Source: Desulfocapsa sp. (GTDB lineage: Bacteria > Desulfobacterota > Desulfobulbia > Desulfobulbales > Desulfocapsaceae). From it: 34,488 nucleotides of DNA. Every line of letters begins with the position of its first letter. The first letter of the stretch is position 1. The stretch lies in assembly GCA_029934815.1 (NCBI GenBank), contig JAOZLM010000002.1, positions 1 to 34,488 of the forward strand. The letters run 5' to 3'. The translations under genes and the position numbers were made by a program. The notes under the pieces were generated by a model. That model was not told where the DNA came from and made no database searches. It worked only from the letters and a program-made list of their open reading frames with translations. Positions 25,321 through 34,041 of this stretch are shown here, piece after piece.

Positions 25321-28300
25321 TTGTCCCAGCAGCTTGTTATCTCATGAGGTACGTCAGGCAGTTTCTCTTCCCAGCTCTGCTTGATTCGTTGAGCTTTTGC
25401 CTGTTGCCTGGCTTTCCAGGCTTTTTTGACAGCTTCATTTTCAAGGGCTGTCGTTTTTTGTTTTCGATCCCATGTTGCCAGCAGTTCTTTTATACCCTGG
25501 CTACTGCTCACTGCCTGCTCTTTACGCTCTTCTTCCAGGCCAGCTATGACTTGTGCTCTTTTTTCCTGTTGATCGATGATGTTGGTGAGCGCTTGCCCGC
25601 CTTTGAGCTTGAAATTGACTTTGATGGTTTTAATCCGCAGGCGAACCATCTGTTTTTTATGATCGGGAAAGTCTTTGGGGGTAAAGATGTGGCTGCCATT
25701 TTCAAAATCTTTGGCAAAATATGCAAAAGCCAGTTTCCCTTCATATTTTTTCTTTAAAATCAGGCTGCCTATTTCAATCTGAACAGCAACTGCTTCGCAA
25801 TCTGCAGGCTGCCATGACATCTTCTTTCTTATGGGATAGTTAAGGTTGATCAGATTTGTCGTTTTAGAGCCACAGACAAGTTCCAGCGTGGTGACATGGG
25901 GAGTGATGCTTGCCTCTTTATTAACGCTGGTCGGATTTGCAGTTACCTGCACTGCGTAGTTTGCTTTAATTGTCGGTGCTGGTGGAATCGGAGTCTCTTT
26001 TTTGGGTTGAGGTTTTGGAGCAAAAACATCATCAGCTTCAAGCTGCATATCAAGGGGCACTTCATCACTGAGATCAAGGTTTGGCTTGAACTTAGCCAGT
26101 CGGATACCGTCGCTGAGAAAGCGCAGGAATTTTTTCTCGAAGGGAATCATCCTGCCCAGTGCAGTTTTTGGATAAAAACCCTTTTTAAGGCTTCTTCCAA
26201 GAAATGGGGCAGCAGGGCCTTTAATAAAACGAATGGCGTAGCCGTCGTTCAGAAAGAGCTGGTCATTCAGTGTTGTTTTGTCTGTGATATCCTGAACCTC
26301 AACCAGAACATTTTTTTCCCACAGGCCATTTAAGTAACATGCAGCTTCAAGGCATGTGTAATCCCGGAGAAAGGTAAGGGGACCAGCCAGCAGTCGCCAG
26401 ACCATTTTCTGTTCCTGACCCGGTTGGCTCAGCTCACCCCGCAAACCAATGAGATGCTGTTTTGCAGTATAGAATGGTGATTTGGATGTGGCAGGATCTT
26501 CCTTGAATATCTCAGCTGCCATACTGTAAGAAACAGTGCGAGAGGAGGTCGCAAGGCTGATATCCTTTAAGGCATTCCGGTAGTTATTGAATAGTTTACC
26601 GGCTGCAAGTTGCGTGGCAAGAAGATCACCTGAATCGATGCCACTTTTTCTTTCAATGGAGCTAATGGCCTTCTTTCCTTTCTTGGTGACTTTGGCCAGT
26701 AATGAATTATTTTCTTTGATGGCAGCTTCGCGTACAGCTTCTATGCGGGCAAGCTCAATCTGATTGATCAGCAGAATCCACTCATTATCTTTTCCCTCTT
26801 CTTCAAGGGGTGCCAGTTCTCTGGCCATGGTTTGTAACAGAGCAAAGTAAGGACTCTTTTCTGTGGCCATGGTGATTGCAACCTGTTGCCACGAAGAGCC
26901 GTCTGCCAGGTAATATTCAGCCTGTGGGAACTTATCAGCAAAATCATACCAGACCTGTTTGTAAGCCATGGTGTACCATTTCTGAAAACGTGCCTTATTA
27001 GCAGCGATCAGAAGGGGATCGGTCAAGGCAGTCTCGATATCGTCAAGTAAGGCATCGATGATTTCTTTGCCCTTAACAGTGAATGCAGGTGGTACTGTTG
27101 CGATATTTTTCCGGTTTAAAGGTGCGTTCCAGAAATCCTGCATATCAAGTACTTCTAAGTCGGAGTTATGATTGACCCAGGAGGCCAGCCAGTTGAGGCT
27201 GGTATCAGGCATGCTGAGGATATGCTGCAGGTCGCGTTGCAGCCGTTTTTTCTCCTGTCTGAGGATTTCCGGGTCATCCTGCCAGTTCAGGTAATAATGG
27301 TATTGCTGGAGTACACGGTTGCTGAGTTCTGCTATTAACCTTGCATCTTCTCCACCAAAAAGAGGCTGGAAAGATGGTTGTGTGAGATGTGAAAAATCTA
27401 CAGGACTTTCCTTGTCCAGACGAGCCTGAATCAGATTGATCCGGCGTGCCAGGTGGGCAACAAAGGCACCGGTGGTGCCATCCGGAGTTGCGGCAGAAAA
27501 ATCAGCAACAGCTGCGTCGAGCTGTGCAGTTAGTCTTTCATTAAAGTCATTGCTGAAACGAAGGCAGTATTTTTCTTTCAAACGACGTTCTGTCTCTTCA
27601 CTTTCATGCAGGCCAAAACGCGGTATCCACCAGGAGTCATTACGCTCCTCCATAACGCTTACCGCTTTTTGGAATCGTTCCATAATAGCAGTGTCAGTAA
27701 GAAACTCTCCCTGTAGAACAACTGATTGTTTGAAAGATTCGGCACTGTCCTGAAGGGTGGTCAGGTTTTTAACAAAAGAAAAACTCAACAGGCCGCAGAG
27801 GGCAAGAATAATAGTGGCCCAGGCAGTAAGCCCGATATTGCGGGTCAGTTTGTTCCAGGCCATGGCCTTTTGTGTTGGTGCAAAGAGCGTACGGTCTTCC
27901 GGCAGGATGCGGGCGAACAGATCATGGAGGAAGAGACCACGATTGGTACCGGGCAATACTTCCTGCTCTTTAATTAAGCCAAGGGCATGAAGGAAATGGG
28001 AATAGGGTGTGCCTTCCTGACGGCCGCTGCTAAAATACAGGCCACGCAGGATAGGAGGCTCCTGGTAGGGATTTTCCTGAAAGGTGGTTTCGATAAATGT
28101 GGATAATCGTTTATGAAGATTGGCAAATTCATTAGGGAAGAGGAGCAGGTCGGCGGCAGGAGGAGGCTGCTTCTGACCTGGAATCTGCCTGCCATGGAGC
28201 AGTTGCAGACGTAATTGCTGCAACCGGTCACTGATTGTTTGTCCTACTTCCTGGAGAAATGACCTGGTGCCCTTGTTGTCGTGGTTAATGAGACCCATGG

Positions 28301-29132
28301 CCTGCTCAAGACTCTTGTCCGGCAGCTGGTCACAAAACTGGGTCATTCCCTGAACGAGGTCACATTTAGTGATTAGAACGTAAACAGGAAAAACTTTACC
28401 AAGCACCCGCATCAATTCGTCGATACGCTGCCTGATATTTCGTCCATCACTGTCGATGGTTTCCTGGTCAGCTTGTAGCAGTTTATCTGCTGCAATGGTT
28501 ACTACTAAACCATTAAGTGGCTCTTTTTTTCGATATTTGACTAGCAGTGAGAGGAATTTCTGCCATTCCTGTTTATCACGTCCCTCTTCCAGAGGAATGG
28601 TGTAACGGCCGGCTGTGTCGAGGATAATGGCTTGTTCAAAAAACCACCAATCACAGTTTCGAGTGCCGGAAACACCGCCGATCTTACTGGTTTCGGCAAA
28701 AGGTGCAGCCATATCTGCACTTTGAATGGCAGTTGATTTCCCTGAGTGGGACTCACCAATAACCATATACCATGGTAGAACATACAGCGGATTACCTTGT
28801 TTATTCAGATGGGAAGATTTCAGTGTCTCAATGGCTTCCTGCCAGCATCCCTGCAGTTCCCGCAATCCTTCCTGCCCGCTTTCCATTCCTTTAATATACG
28901 CATCGTCCTGCTCTATTACCTGATGAACAAAATTCTGTTCTCTCCGGCGCAGGAGGAGTTTTCTGATAAATATCCAACTCAGATAAAGCCCGGCATAGCC
29001 AAGCAGGAAAAATGATGCAACCCACCATGGCCACTGCATCCAGAGCGTAAAGGCAAAAGTGAGTCCGCCAATCAGAGCCAGCAGGCTGAGCAGCAGGAGA
29101 ATCTTAAAGGCGACAACCATGAATTTTTTCAT
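25317..29132 (-). CDS. tssM: TssM inner-membrane core protein
   Basis: The 1271-residue protein is TssM (IcmF), the backbone of the envelope complex. Two N-terminal membrane helices (about 9-30 and 35-56) are followed by a cytoplasmic NTPase-like domain, with Walker A GESHSGKS (126-133) and IILDTAGRY (169-177), so it has an intact P-loop. A third helix near 430-450 (LTAWATIILALCGLLSFSF) leads to the large periplasmic part. Its end has the beta domain that binds TssJ, then an extra roughly 85-residue Lys/Glu/Gln-rich tail predicted as helical. Start TAATG overlaps the tssL stop; the stop overlaps the tssA start. Confidence 0.96.
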   Translation of the reverse strand: MKKFMVVAFKILLLLSLLALIGGLTFAFTLWMQWPWWVASFFLLGYAGLYLSWIFIRKLLLRRREQNFVHQVIEQDDAYIKGMESGQEGLRELQGCWQEAIETLKSSHLNKQGNPLYVLPWYMVIGESHSGKSTAIQSADMAAPFAETSKIGGVSGTRNCDWWFFEQAIILDTAGRYTIPLEEGRDKQEWQKFLSLLVKYRKKEPLNGLVVTIAADKLLQADQETIDSDGRNIRQRIDELMRVLGKVFPVYVLITKCDLVQGMTQFCDQLPDKSLEQAMGLINHDNKGTRSFLQEVGQTISDRLQQLRLQLLHGRQIPGQKQPPPAADLLLFPNEFANLHKRLSTFIETTFQENPYQEPPILRGLYFSSGRQEGTPYSHFLHALGLIKEQEVLPGTNRGLFLHDLFARILPEDRTLFAPTQKAMAWNKLTRNIGLTAWATIILALCGLLSFSFVKNLTTLQDSAESFKQSVVLQGEFLTDTAIMERFQKAVSVMEERNDSWWIPRFGLHESEETERRLKEKYCLRFSNDFNERLTAQLDAAVADFSAATPDGTTGAFVAHLARRINLIQARLDKESPVDFSHLTQPSFQPLFGGEDARLIAELSNRVLQQYHYYLNWQDDPEILRQEKKRLQRDLQHILSMPDTSLNWLASWVNHNSDLEVLDMQDFWNAPLNRKNIATVPPAFTVKGKEIIDALLDDIETALTDPLLIAANKARFQKWYTMAYKQVWYDFADKFPQAEYYLADGSSWQQVAITMATEKSPYFALLQTMARELAPLEEEGKDNEWILLINQIELARIEAVREAAIKENNSLLAKVTKKGKKAISSIERKSGIDSGDLLATQLAAGKLFNNYRNALKDISLATSSRTVSYSMAAEIFKEDPATSKSPFYTAKQHLIGLRGELSQPGQEQKMVWRLLAGPLTFLRDYTCLEAACYLNGLWEKNVLVEVQDITDKTTLNDQLFLNDGYAIRFIKGPAAPFLGRSLKKGFYPKTALGRMIPFEKKFLRFLSDGIRLAKFKPNLDLSDEVPLDMQLEADDVFAPKPQPKKETPIPPAPTIKANYAVQVTANPTSVNKEASITPHVTTLELVCGSKTTNLINLNYPIRKKMSWQPADCEAVAVQIEIGSLILKKKYEGKLAFAYFAKDFENGSHIFTPKDFPDHKKQMVRLRIKTIKVNFKLKGGQALTNIIDQQEKRAQVIAGLEEERKEQAVSSSQGIKELLATWDRKQKTTALENEAVKKAWKARQQAKAQRIKQSWEEKLPDVPHEITSCWDK

Positions 29133-29806
29133 TATTGCACCGAGGAGATAAAGTTTTCGCCAACATTATCGAGAACAAAACGATAAATGAAGAAAAGGAC
29201 TCCATAGAGTAGCACAGGCACTGTGGCACCAAAAAACAGGGCAAGTGGAAATCGTCGTTTATTGCCAGAACTCACCCGCTTTGTTTCACCTTGCAGGTAC
29301 GCATCCGGAAAGAGTGTTTCTCCTTCCATGGCCTGTAGATCTGAAGAACCACCCAGAAGTCTAAGGTTGGAATTTTTTAGTTGTTCCAGAAGGAATTCAT
29401 CACCGGGGTTGCAGTAGCGCCCTGTGAATCCAAGGGTCAGGCAGAGGTAGAACACTTCACGAACCTGTTCCTGCTGGGGGCCAAGTTGATTGAGCTTATC
29501 AAAAAAGAGTTCACCACCATCGGTGGTCTGATAATACGTACGCTGTAACTGTTCACCTTGCCACTTGCTTTTTTCCGGCCAGTTGGAACTGAGGATAGCT
29601 TCATCAATCCAGGCAAAAACAGCAAACCGGGACAGATCAAAATCAGTTTGCGGTAAACGGCTTTTATGGAAATTATCCTCACTTTTAGTGATGAGCTGGT
29701 TGATGTCTGTTCTTACTTGTTCTAAAGAGGCATGGCTTGTCGCTGCCGTTTTAAGCAAGTATGAGACATAAGCAATCAATTCTATGTAACAGTCCATCAG
29801 TCGCAT
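29132..29806 (-). CDS. tssL: TssL inner-membrane protein (DotU/IcmH)
   Basis: The 224-residue protein is TssL. The cytoplasmic helical domain carries FAVFAWIDEAILSSNWPEK, QRTYYQTTDGGELFFDKL and FYLCLTLGFTGRYC, all DotU signatures. One membrane helix at about 187-212 (LALFFGATVPVLLYGVLFF) sits close to the C-terminus. There is no OmpA-like peptidoglycan-binding extension, so wall anchoring must come from another protein. A GGAG ribosome site precedes the ATG, two bases beyond the tssK stop. Confidence 0.95.
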   Translation of the reverse strand: MRLMDCYIELIAYVSYLLKTAATSHASLEQVRTDINQLITKSEDNFHKSRLPQTDFDLSRFAVFAWIDEAILSSNWPEKSKWQGEQLQRTYYQTTDGGELFFDKLNQLGPQQEQVREVFYLCLTLGFTGRYCNPGDEFLLEQLKNSNLRLLGGSSDLQAMEGETLFPDAYLQGETKRVSSGNKRRFPLALFFGATVPVLLYGVLFFIYRFVLDNVGENFISSVQ

Positions 29807-29808
29807 TG

Positions 29809-31194
29809 TTATCTCCTGCCTACAACCATGAGTTCAGCTTTGATGCCGGATGGTGCTTCGTCCCAGAAAACTGCCAGCTGGTTACTTTTCTGCACCTGCT
29901 GCCACAGTTCGCCATGATGATCGATTTGAAAATAGAGTGAGCCTGGCCTGCGCGGAAGCTCCTGGGGAGCTGTTTCCAGATACTTCACCTTAACACCTGG
30001 TAAGGCACGGGCAATGAGTAGTGGCAGTGATTCCCGTGAACCTATTTTCGCAAGGTTCGTAAAACTCTGCAGGATCTGGCTTGGCTCCTGTTCGGTTTCC
30101 AGCACCAGATAAAAACGGTTGTGGGCATCAAACATGGCTGCGGACAACTCGCCACTATAATAGGTTCCGTCATAGACCAGTTCCAGTATGTATTCCGGCC
30201 CTGCGGTTATTTCATCCAGCAGGCGGAGCAAAACTTTTTGCGCAGAGAGAAAACAGGTGTGTAGTTTGCGGTGGTTGTATGGAGGAACCTGGCTGCTGCC
30301 GTCTTCCTGCTCACCCAGTACATTTACGGTTTCGGAAAAACTGGAGAGTTCACCGATGATCTGGCGAAGAATGCCATACACTTCCCATGGATGCACATTC
30401 CGGGCTTCGGTAATATGGTAGAGGAGAGGAACATAACGATTCAACGAACGCAGAGCGAGCAGGAAGATTGTGTCCTGAGCACCAAATTCTGCAGTGTGAA
30501 CGCCACGCTCCCGTTTGTACGCTTCCAGTAAATGCGCACGGGAAGTCAGCTGGTCACGAATCTCGGTGACCAGAGTCATTAGTGGCCGAACTGCGTCAAT
30601 ACTCAGACAGGGAGGGAAAAAACGCTCAGAACGAACAATAGTGTCGCCCTGGCGCAGAAGACTGGCCAGCGGAATCAACTCATAGTCACCCAATTCATCT
30701 TCTTCACTGTCCCAGAAAATTTTCAGTACATAATGCAGCCGTTTAACCTGAGCACTTGCACCTGACTGATAGAGATCCTGAACTTCTTCCGGCTCTGTGG
30801 TGGTGACAAATCGGGTGGCAACATCACTCACATTCTCAAGACTTGAGAGGACGGTGACATTTTCACCAGCCGGATTCCATTTACGAAGGCCAAGCAGTAT
30901 GCCCAGTGGTTTACCACCCTCAATCCAGTCTTCACTGAAAGAGCGGGGATCGATAATTCCATTGTCCGGTAAGGAGACAAAGCTGCCGTCGGGAAATTGA
31001 AATTGGCCTTTAAGAATCTGCAGGGACAGATTGCCTAATGCTGCATCTTGTATCTGCAGATCGCCAACACCCCAGAAATATGGTTGCAGATAAGTCTGCA
31101 GAGGCATTGTCTGTGACTGGATATAACGATCCTGCATCTGGAAATGCTGGGGCTGGAGAAAGAGGCCCTGATGCCAGAAAAAAGGTCTTTCCAT
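29809..31194 (-). CDS. tssK: TssK baseplate-membrane connector
   Basis: The 461-residue protein is TssK, the trimeric adaptor joining the baseplate wedge to TssL/TssM. It opens with the family mark FFWHQGLFLQPQHFQMQDR and has LLYHITEARNVHPWEVYGIL and the C-terminal PGSLYFQIDHHGELWQQV receptor-like domain. Length is normal. AAGGAG precedes the ATG, and it lies between tssJ and tssL in the standard J-K-L-M order. Confidence 0.97.
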   Translation of the reverse strand: MERPFFWHQGLFLQPQHFQMQDRYIQSQTMPLQTYLQPYFWGVGDLQIQDAALGNLSLQILKGQFQFPDGSFVSLPDNGIIDPRSFSEDWIEGGKPLGILLGLRKWNPAGENVTVLSSLENVSDVATRFVTTTEPEEVQDLYQSGASAQVKRLHYVLKIFWDSEEDELGDYELIPLASLLRQGDTIVRSERFFPPCLSIDAVRPLMTLVTEIRDQLTSRAHLLEAYKRERGVHTAEFGAQDTIFLLALRSLNRYVPLLYHITEARNVHPWEVYGILRQIIGELSSFSETVNVLGEQEDGSSQVPPYNHRKLHTCFLSAQKVLLRLLDEITAGPEYILELVYDGTYYSGELSAAMFDAHNRFYLVLETEQEPSQILQSFTNLAKIGSRESLPLLIARALPGVKVKYLETAPQELPRRPGSLYFQIDHHGELWQQVQKSNQLAVFWDEAPSGIKAELMVVGRR

Positions 31195-31204
31195 GGGGTG
31201 CTCC

Positions 31205-31735
31205 TTATCGATTTAAGATGGCGGCTATTTGCTCTGAACCCAGATTGACAATAAGTTTCATGTCGCTTACATGGGCAGATTTCTTGTTTTCAGCGATAAG
31301 AACCGGAATGTCGACGACTCGTACCATTCGATTCTTTTGCAGGGTAAAATAGCCGGCTACCAGCCCAATGTATTTTGTCCCTGCCAGCCTATCCATAACA
31401 ATGGTCAAATCCTGGTCGGGCTGGACAAAAAGGCGTTTAACGGAAGTTACACTGCTGTCGAATGCTTTGCAGTCGAGTAGCTGGTAAATACCATCCTCGT
31501 TTGAGGCTAGCTGGTTGAACATGGCTTTGCTACGTAATTGATAAAGACCGATCATCAGTGTATGTGGAGTGCCTTCATTCAGGTTCAAAAGGTTGTTTGA
31601 TTTCAGTCGGATGCTGATTGCATCCTGTTCAAAAACCCATTGTGGAGTCGGGAGTGGAGGCGGTGTTTTAGATCCGCAGGAAGACAACAGGACAAGACAG
31701 CAGAGCAGAACGGCTAAACTAAGATATCGTTTCAA
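31205..31735 (-). CDS. tssJ: TssJ outer-membrane lipoprotein
   Basis: The 176-residue protein is TssJ. It begins at a TTG codon (31733-31735), supported by a well-placed GAGGT eight bases upstream; no better start exists. A lipoprotein signal runs through residues 1-20 with the lipobox LSSC, the lipidated Cys being residue 20. The mature beta-sandwich shows WVFEQDAISIRL, NLNEGTPHTLMIGLYQL and KYIGLVAGYF, the parts expected for the TssM-binding protein. The start overlaps the upstream stop as TTGA, so translation is coupled. Confidence 0.94.
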   Translation of the reverse strand: MKRYLSLAVLLCCLVLLSSCGSKTPPPLPTPQWVFEQDAISIRLKSNNLLNLNEGTPHTLMIGLYQLRSKAMFNQLASNEDGIYQLLDCKAFDSSVTSVKRLFVQPDQDLTIVMDRLAGTKYIGLVAGYFTLQKNRMVRVVDIPVLIAENKKSAHVSDMKLIVNLGSEQIAAILNR

Positions 31736-32481
31736 GGTGTTACCTCATTAGGTGGCTGGGGTGTTGTGGAACATTGCTTTTCAAAGGTGCGCAGGAACTC
31801 TTCCATACAGCGCCCTGATTCAAACCATTGGCGGCACTTTTTATATGTTTTACCATATTGATTGAAACCATCAACTTTACGTAGTGGGTTAAATGCTAAC
31901 CCACCGCTACTTTTTTCTTTTAACGTTTCAGGATCAAGTTCCTTAAGAATCTTTTCTACTGTGATCTGCATGGCCGATTTAAAAGCACTGTGTGAAGTGA
32001 CAAAAGCTGTGCGAATTTGATCCAGATGTTCTTTCAATGGCTTTGCGTCAAGGCTTCCGGCAAGTTGTTCGCCTATGAGAAAACGGATTGTTTCCTGGGG
32101 ATGGTTATCTGCCTGCAGGGTCAGGTTGATTGTTTCAATCAGCTGGTTAAGGGTCTCAAATATGGAGGTCAGTGATTCGCTTAGGCGTTGTTGGAGACCT
32201 TCGGTTTGCAGGTCGCTGTTATTAACAGGCTGGCCAAGAAGGATAGAACAAAAGCGGAGAAACTGATCGTCAGCGGGGAAACTGGAAGGGTTTGGCTCAG
32301 GTATGGCAGAATTGAAGTGAGTCGCCAACTGTTCCATTACTTCTTGCTTTTCAGGCGCTGTGTTGAAGTTGAGTTCTCGAGTGAGGAAATTTTCTATGGC
32401 AGAAGGGGCATTGTCAGGATTTTGTTTATAAATATTTCTTATGGTATTTGCAAAAGAGCTGATGTTTGGCTGCAAACTCAT
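31732..32481 (-). CDS. orphan TagH/Fha C-terminal-domain protein
   Basis: The 249-residue protein has no FHA domain, signal peptide or membrane helix. Its C-terminal half resembles the conserved C-terminal domain of T6SS FHA proteins (TagH/ImpI type). A helical FKSAMQITVEKILKELDPE segment (about 165-185) is followed by a short glycine-rich loop and GKTYKKCRQWFESGRCMEEF, then LRTFEKQC. The N-terminal half (about 1-120) is helical and unassigned. The FHA protein at 2001-3020 lacks this domain, so TagH seems to be split into two genes at opposite ends of the locus. Assignment rests on helix pattern and a few conserved positions, so it is moderate. Start and stop overlap both neighbours as ATGA/TTGA. 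Confidence 0.65.
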   Translation of the reverse strand: MSLQPNISSFANTIRNIYKQNPDNAPSAIENFLTRELNFNTAPEKQEVMEQLATHFNSAIPEPNPSSFPADDQFLRFCSILLGQPVNNSDLQTEGLQQRLSESLTSIFETLNQLIETINLTLQADNHPQETIRFLIGEQLAGSLDAKPLKEHLDQIRTAFVTSHSAFKSAMQITVEKILKELDPETLKEKSSGGLAFNPLRKVDGFNQYGKTYKKCRQWFESGRCMEEFLRTFEKQCSTTPQPPNEVTP

Positions 32482-33806
32482 AACTTTTCTCCAGGGCGGA
32501 GGATAATCGTTTCTGCCAGATCGGTATCGTCAGTTTTGATCTCGCGCTCTGGTACTTGACTGTTGCCTGGTGATTGTATGGTTTGTAACTGTTCATTCAC
32601 CACAGGATTGGGTGAGAGTAAAACCGTATCTGTCTGGAGAGTCTCGTTGTTCTTCGGAAGGGAAGGAGCAGGGCTTTTGATTATAATGGTTTCCTGACTC
32701 AGGTCGTCGTCACTATTACTGTATTCGTCGGGTAAAGTAGCGGCGAACTGAGCGTTTGTGTCTGGAATGACCGGCTGTTTAGCCGGGGGATTCTCTCTGC
32801 TTGTGAAAATCTCCCGGGGAGGAGGCGGGGAATGGCCGGTTAATGTTTGATCCGTTGTTTCCTGTTGCCAGCTGTTCGCAAGAGTTTGAATAATAGTATG
32901 AATTGCTTTGTCACTGCTATCCGAAGATGGCTTTTGGCAAGAGGGCTTTGCGGGTGGTATTGAAGAGCTGTTTTCGTGTAAAAGTGTCAGAAAATGAAAT
33001 CCGTCCAGAGCATCACATTCTGTTAATAACATAAAGAATGGGTAGAACGAGAGAGTGAACAGTGTGTCGTAGACTTTCTGTTGGCTTCCGTAACAGTGCT
33101 CGTGCTGTTGGCATCCCAAACAAGGAAGGGTGTTCACCTGTCCCAAGGTTGGAGTAAGGCTTCCAAATGCAAGCATCAACTGTTTACAGTCACGTACTGT
33201 TGGCGGATCTTCTGTGTTTTTCTCAAGAGCCCAGAAAACTTGCACACCATTTTGAGAACACGATGGACAGAACAGATACCGACGCAGGCTGGTTGAGTAT
33301 GGGGGTAAGCCAGCAGCTGTAAGCAGCGAATCTTCTTTGCAGAGACGCAGAGTCTTACCGCATTCAGGGCAAGGAGGTTCGAAGTACGTTTGCTGTTTCT
33401 GGCAATAGAAAAGAGATGTGAATGCCAGTAGCTGCTGCTGTTCTCCAATTTGTGATGCCAGTAGCATGGAGTGCTCAGGATTTCTGGCACGTCGTGTGGT
33501 CATTGCCTGCTGCCAGTAGTTGTCAATTACTGTGTTGGTGAGAGTCGTTCCGCTCTCTGTGGGCCATACGGGAATGTCCCGCTGAATCAACAGATTTGTT
33601 TCCTTAATTATAGAACCAAAATCGGTGACAAATGCTCCCCGAAATATATGGGCAAGAGGATCGCCATCATTCATTGAGGTGAAGGGAAGGGCCGAAGAAT
33701 TACTTGATGACTGTTGTGAATCAGCAGGCTGCAGGCGTAGATAGAAATTTCCTTGTTCAGGCAGAAGATATGACAAAAGGGATGGATGCATATTAATATT
33801 TCCCAT
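32478..33806 (-). CDS. Cys-rich protein with repeated FHA-docking-like Thr motifs
   Basis: I do not recognise this 442-residue protein by name. Residues 130-240 hold a probable zinc-binding region: C146xxC149 with C180xxC183 as a zinc-ribbon pair, plus C229xxC232 and C238 with nearby His235/His237. The C-terminal third (about 320-442) is disordered and Pro/Ser/Asp-rich, with three related motifs: SQETIII around Thr373, TDTVLL around Thr394 and AETIIL around Thr433. Thr followed by hydrophobic residues at +1 to +3 is typical of FHA ligands once phosphorylated. It is the first gene of the long train, just before the TagH C-terminal gene. A second start at 33791 (MHPSLL) is possible; both ribosome sites are weak. 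I infer a kinase-phosphorylated adaptor. Confidence 0.75.
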   Translation of the reverse strand: MGNINMHPSLLSYLLPEQGNFYLRLQPADSQQSSSNSSALPFTSMNDGDPLAHIFRGAFVTDFGSIIKETNLLIQRDIPVWPTESGTTLTNTVIDNYWQQAMTTRRARNPEHSMLLASQIGEQQQLLAFTSLFYCQKQQTYFEPPCPECGKTLRLCKEDSLLTAAGLPPYSTSLRRYLFCPSCSQNGVQVFWALEKNTEDPPTVRDCKQLMLAFGSLTPTLGQVNTLPCLGCQQHEHCYGSQQKVYDTLFTLSFYPFFMLLTECDALDGFHFLTLLHENSSSIPPAKPSCQKPSSDSSDKAIHTIIQTLANSWQQETTDQTLTGHSPPPPREIFTSRENPPAKQPVIPDTNAQFAATLPDEYSNSDDDLSQETIIIKSPAPSLPKNNETLQTDTVLLSPNPVVNEQLQTIQSPGNSQVPEREIKTDDTDLAETIILRPGEKL

Positions 33807-33895
33807 GCGTTACTTTTGCTTTGCGCCTCAAAGTGTAAATGCAACAAGGATTAGATCTTGAAATCTTCTGGTAATGTCTATTGAAAATCAGGCTT

Positions 33896-33925
33896 AGTAC
33901 AGCATATTTATAGAAACTTTGTCAA
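33896..33925 (-). promoter_or_regulatory. candidate main promoter of the T6SS gene train
   Basis: Read on the minus strand, TTGACA (33920-33925) is a perfect -35. Eighteen bases later comes TGTACT (33896-33901), preceded by TGC, an extended -10 feature. Transcription would start near 33889, about 83 bases before the first gene at 33806. This is the best promoter-like sequence in the window and has the right position. Confidence 0.5.
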
Positions 33926-33935
33926 GATAATTATC
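33926..33935. promoter_or_regulatory. palindrome next to the -35 (possible operator)
   Basis: GATAATTATC is a perfect 10-base palindrome directly upstream of the TTGACA -35 element. It contains the GATAAT/ATTATC halves of Fur boxes, overlapped rather than spaced, so it is only Fur-box-like. T6SS genes are Fur-controlled in some bacteria. Its placement suggests a regulator site; the identity is a guess. Confidence 0.25.
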
Positions 33936-33965
33936 ATGTTTTCTCAGATTGTTAGGTTCCACTCG

Positions 33966-34041
33966 CGTCATTCCGGACTTGATCCGGAATCTCTAAGAAA
34001 AACTCTACTTTTACAAGATTTCGGCTCAGGTCCGGAATGAA
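33966..34041. repeat. second copy of the TTCCGGA palindromic repeat
   Basis: CGTCATTCCGGACTTGATCC and following bases (33966-33991) nearly match the inner arm at 23503-23528. A complementary arm at 34018-34041 pairs across a 26-base loop. The outer arms seen at 23468-23602 are missing here, so this is a shorter or decayed copy. It sits upstream of the main promoter candidate, outside the operon. Confidence 0.7.
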
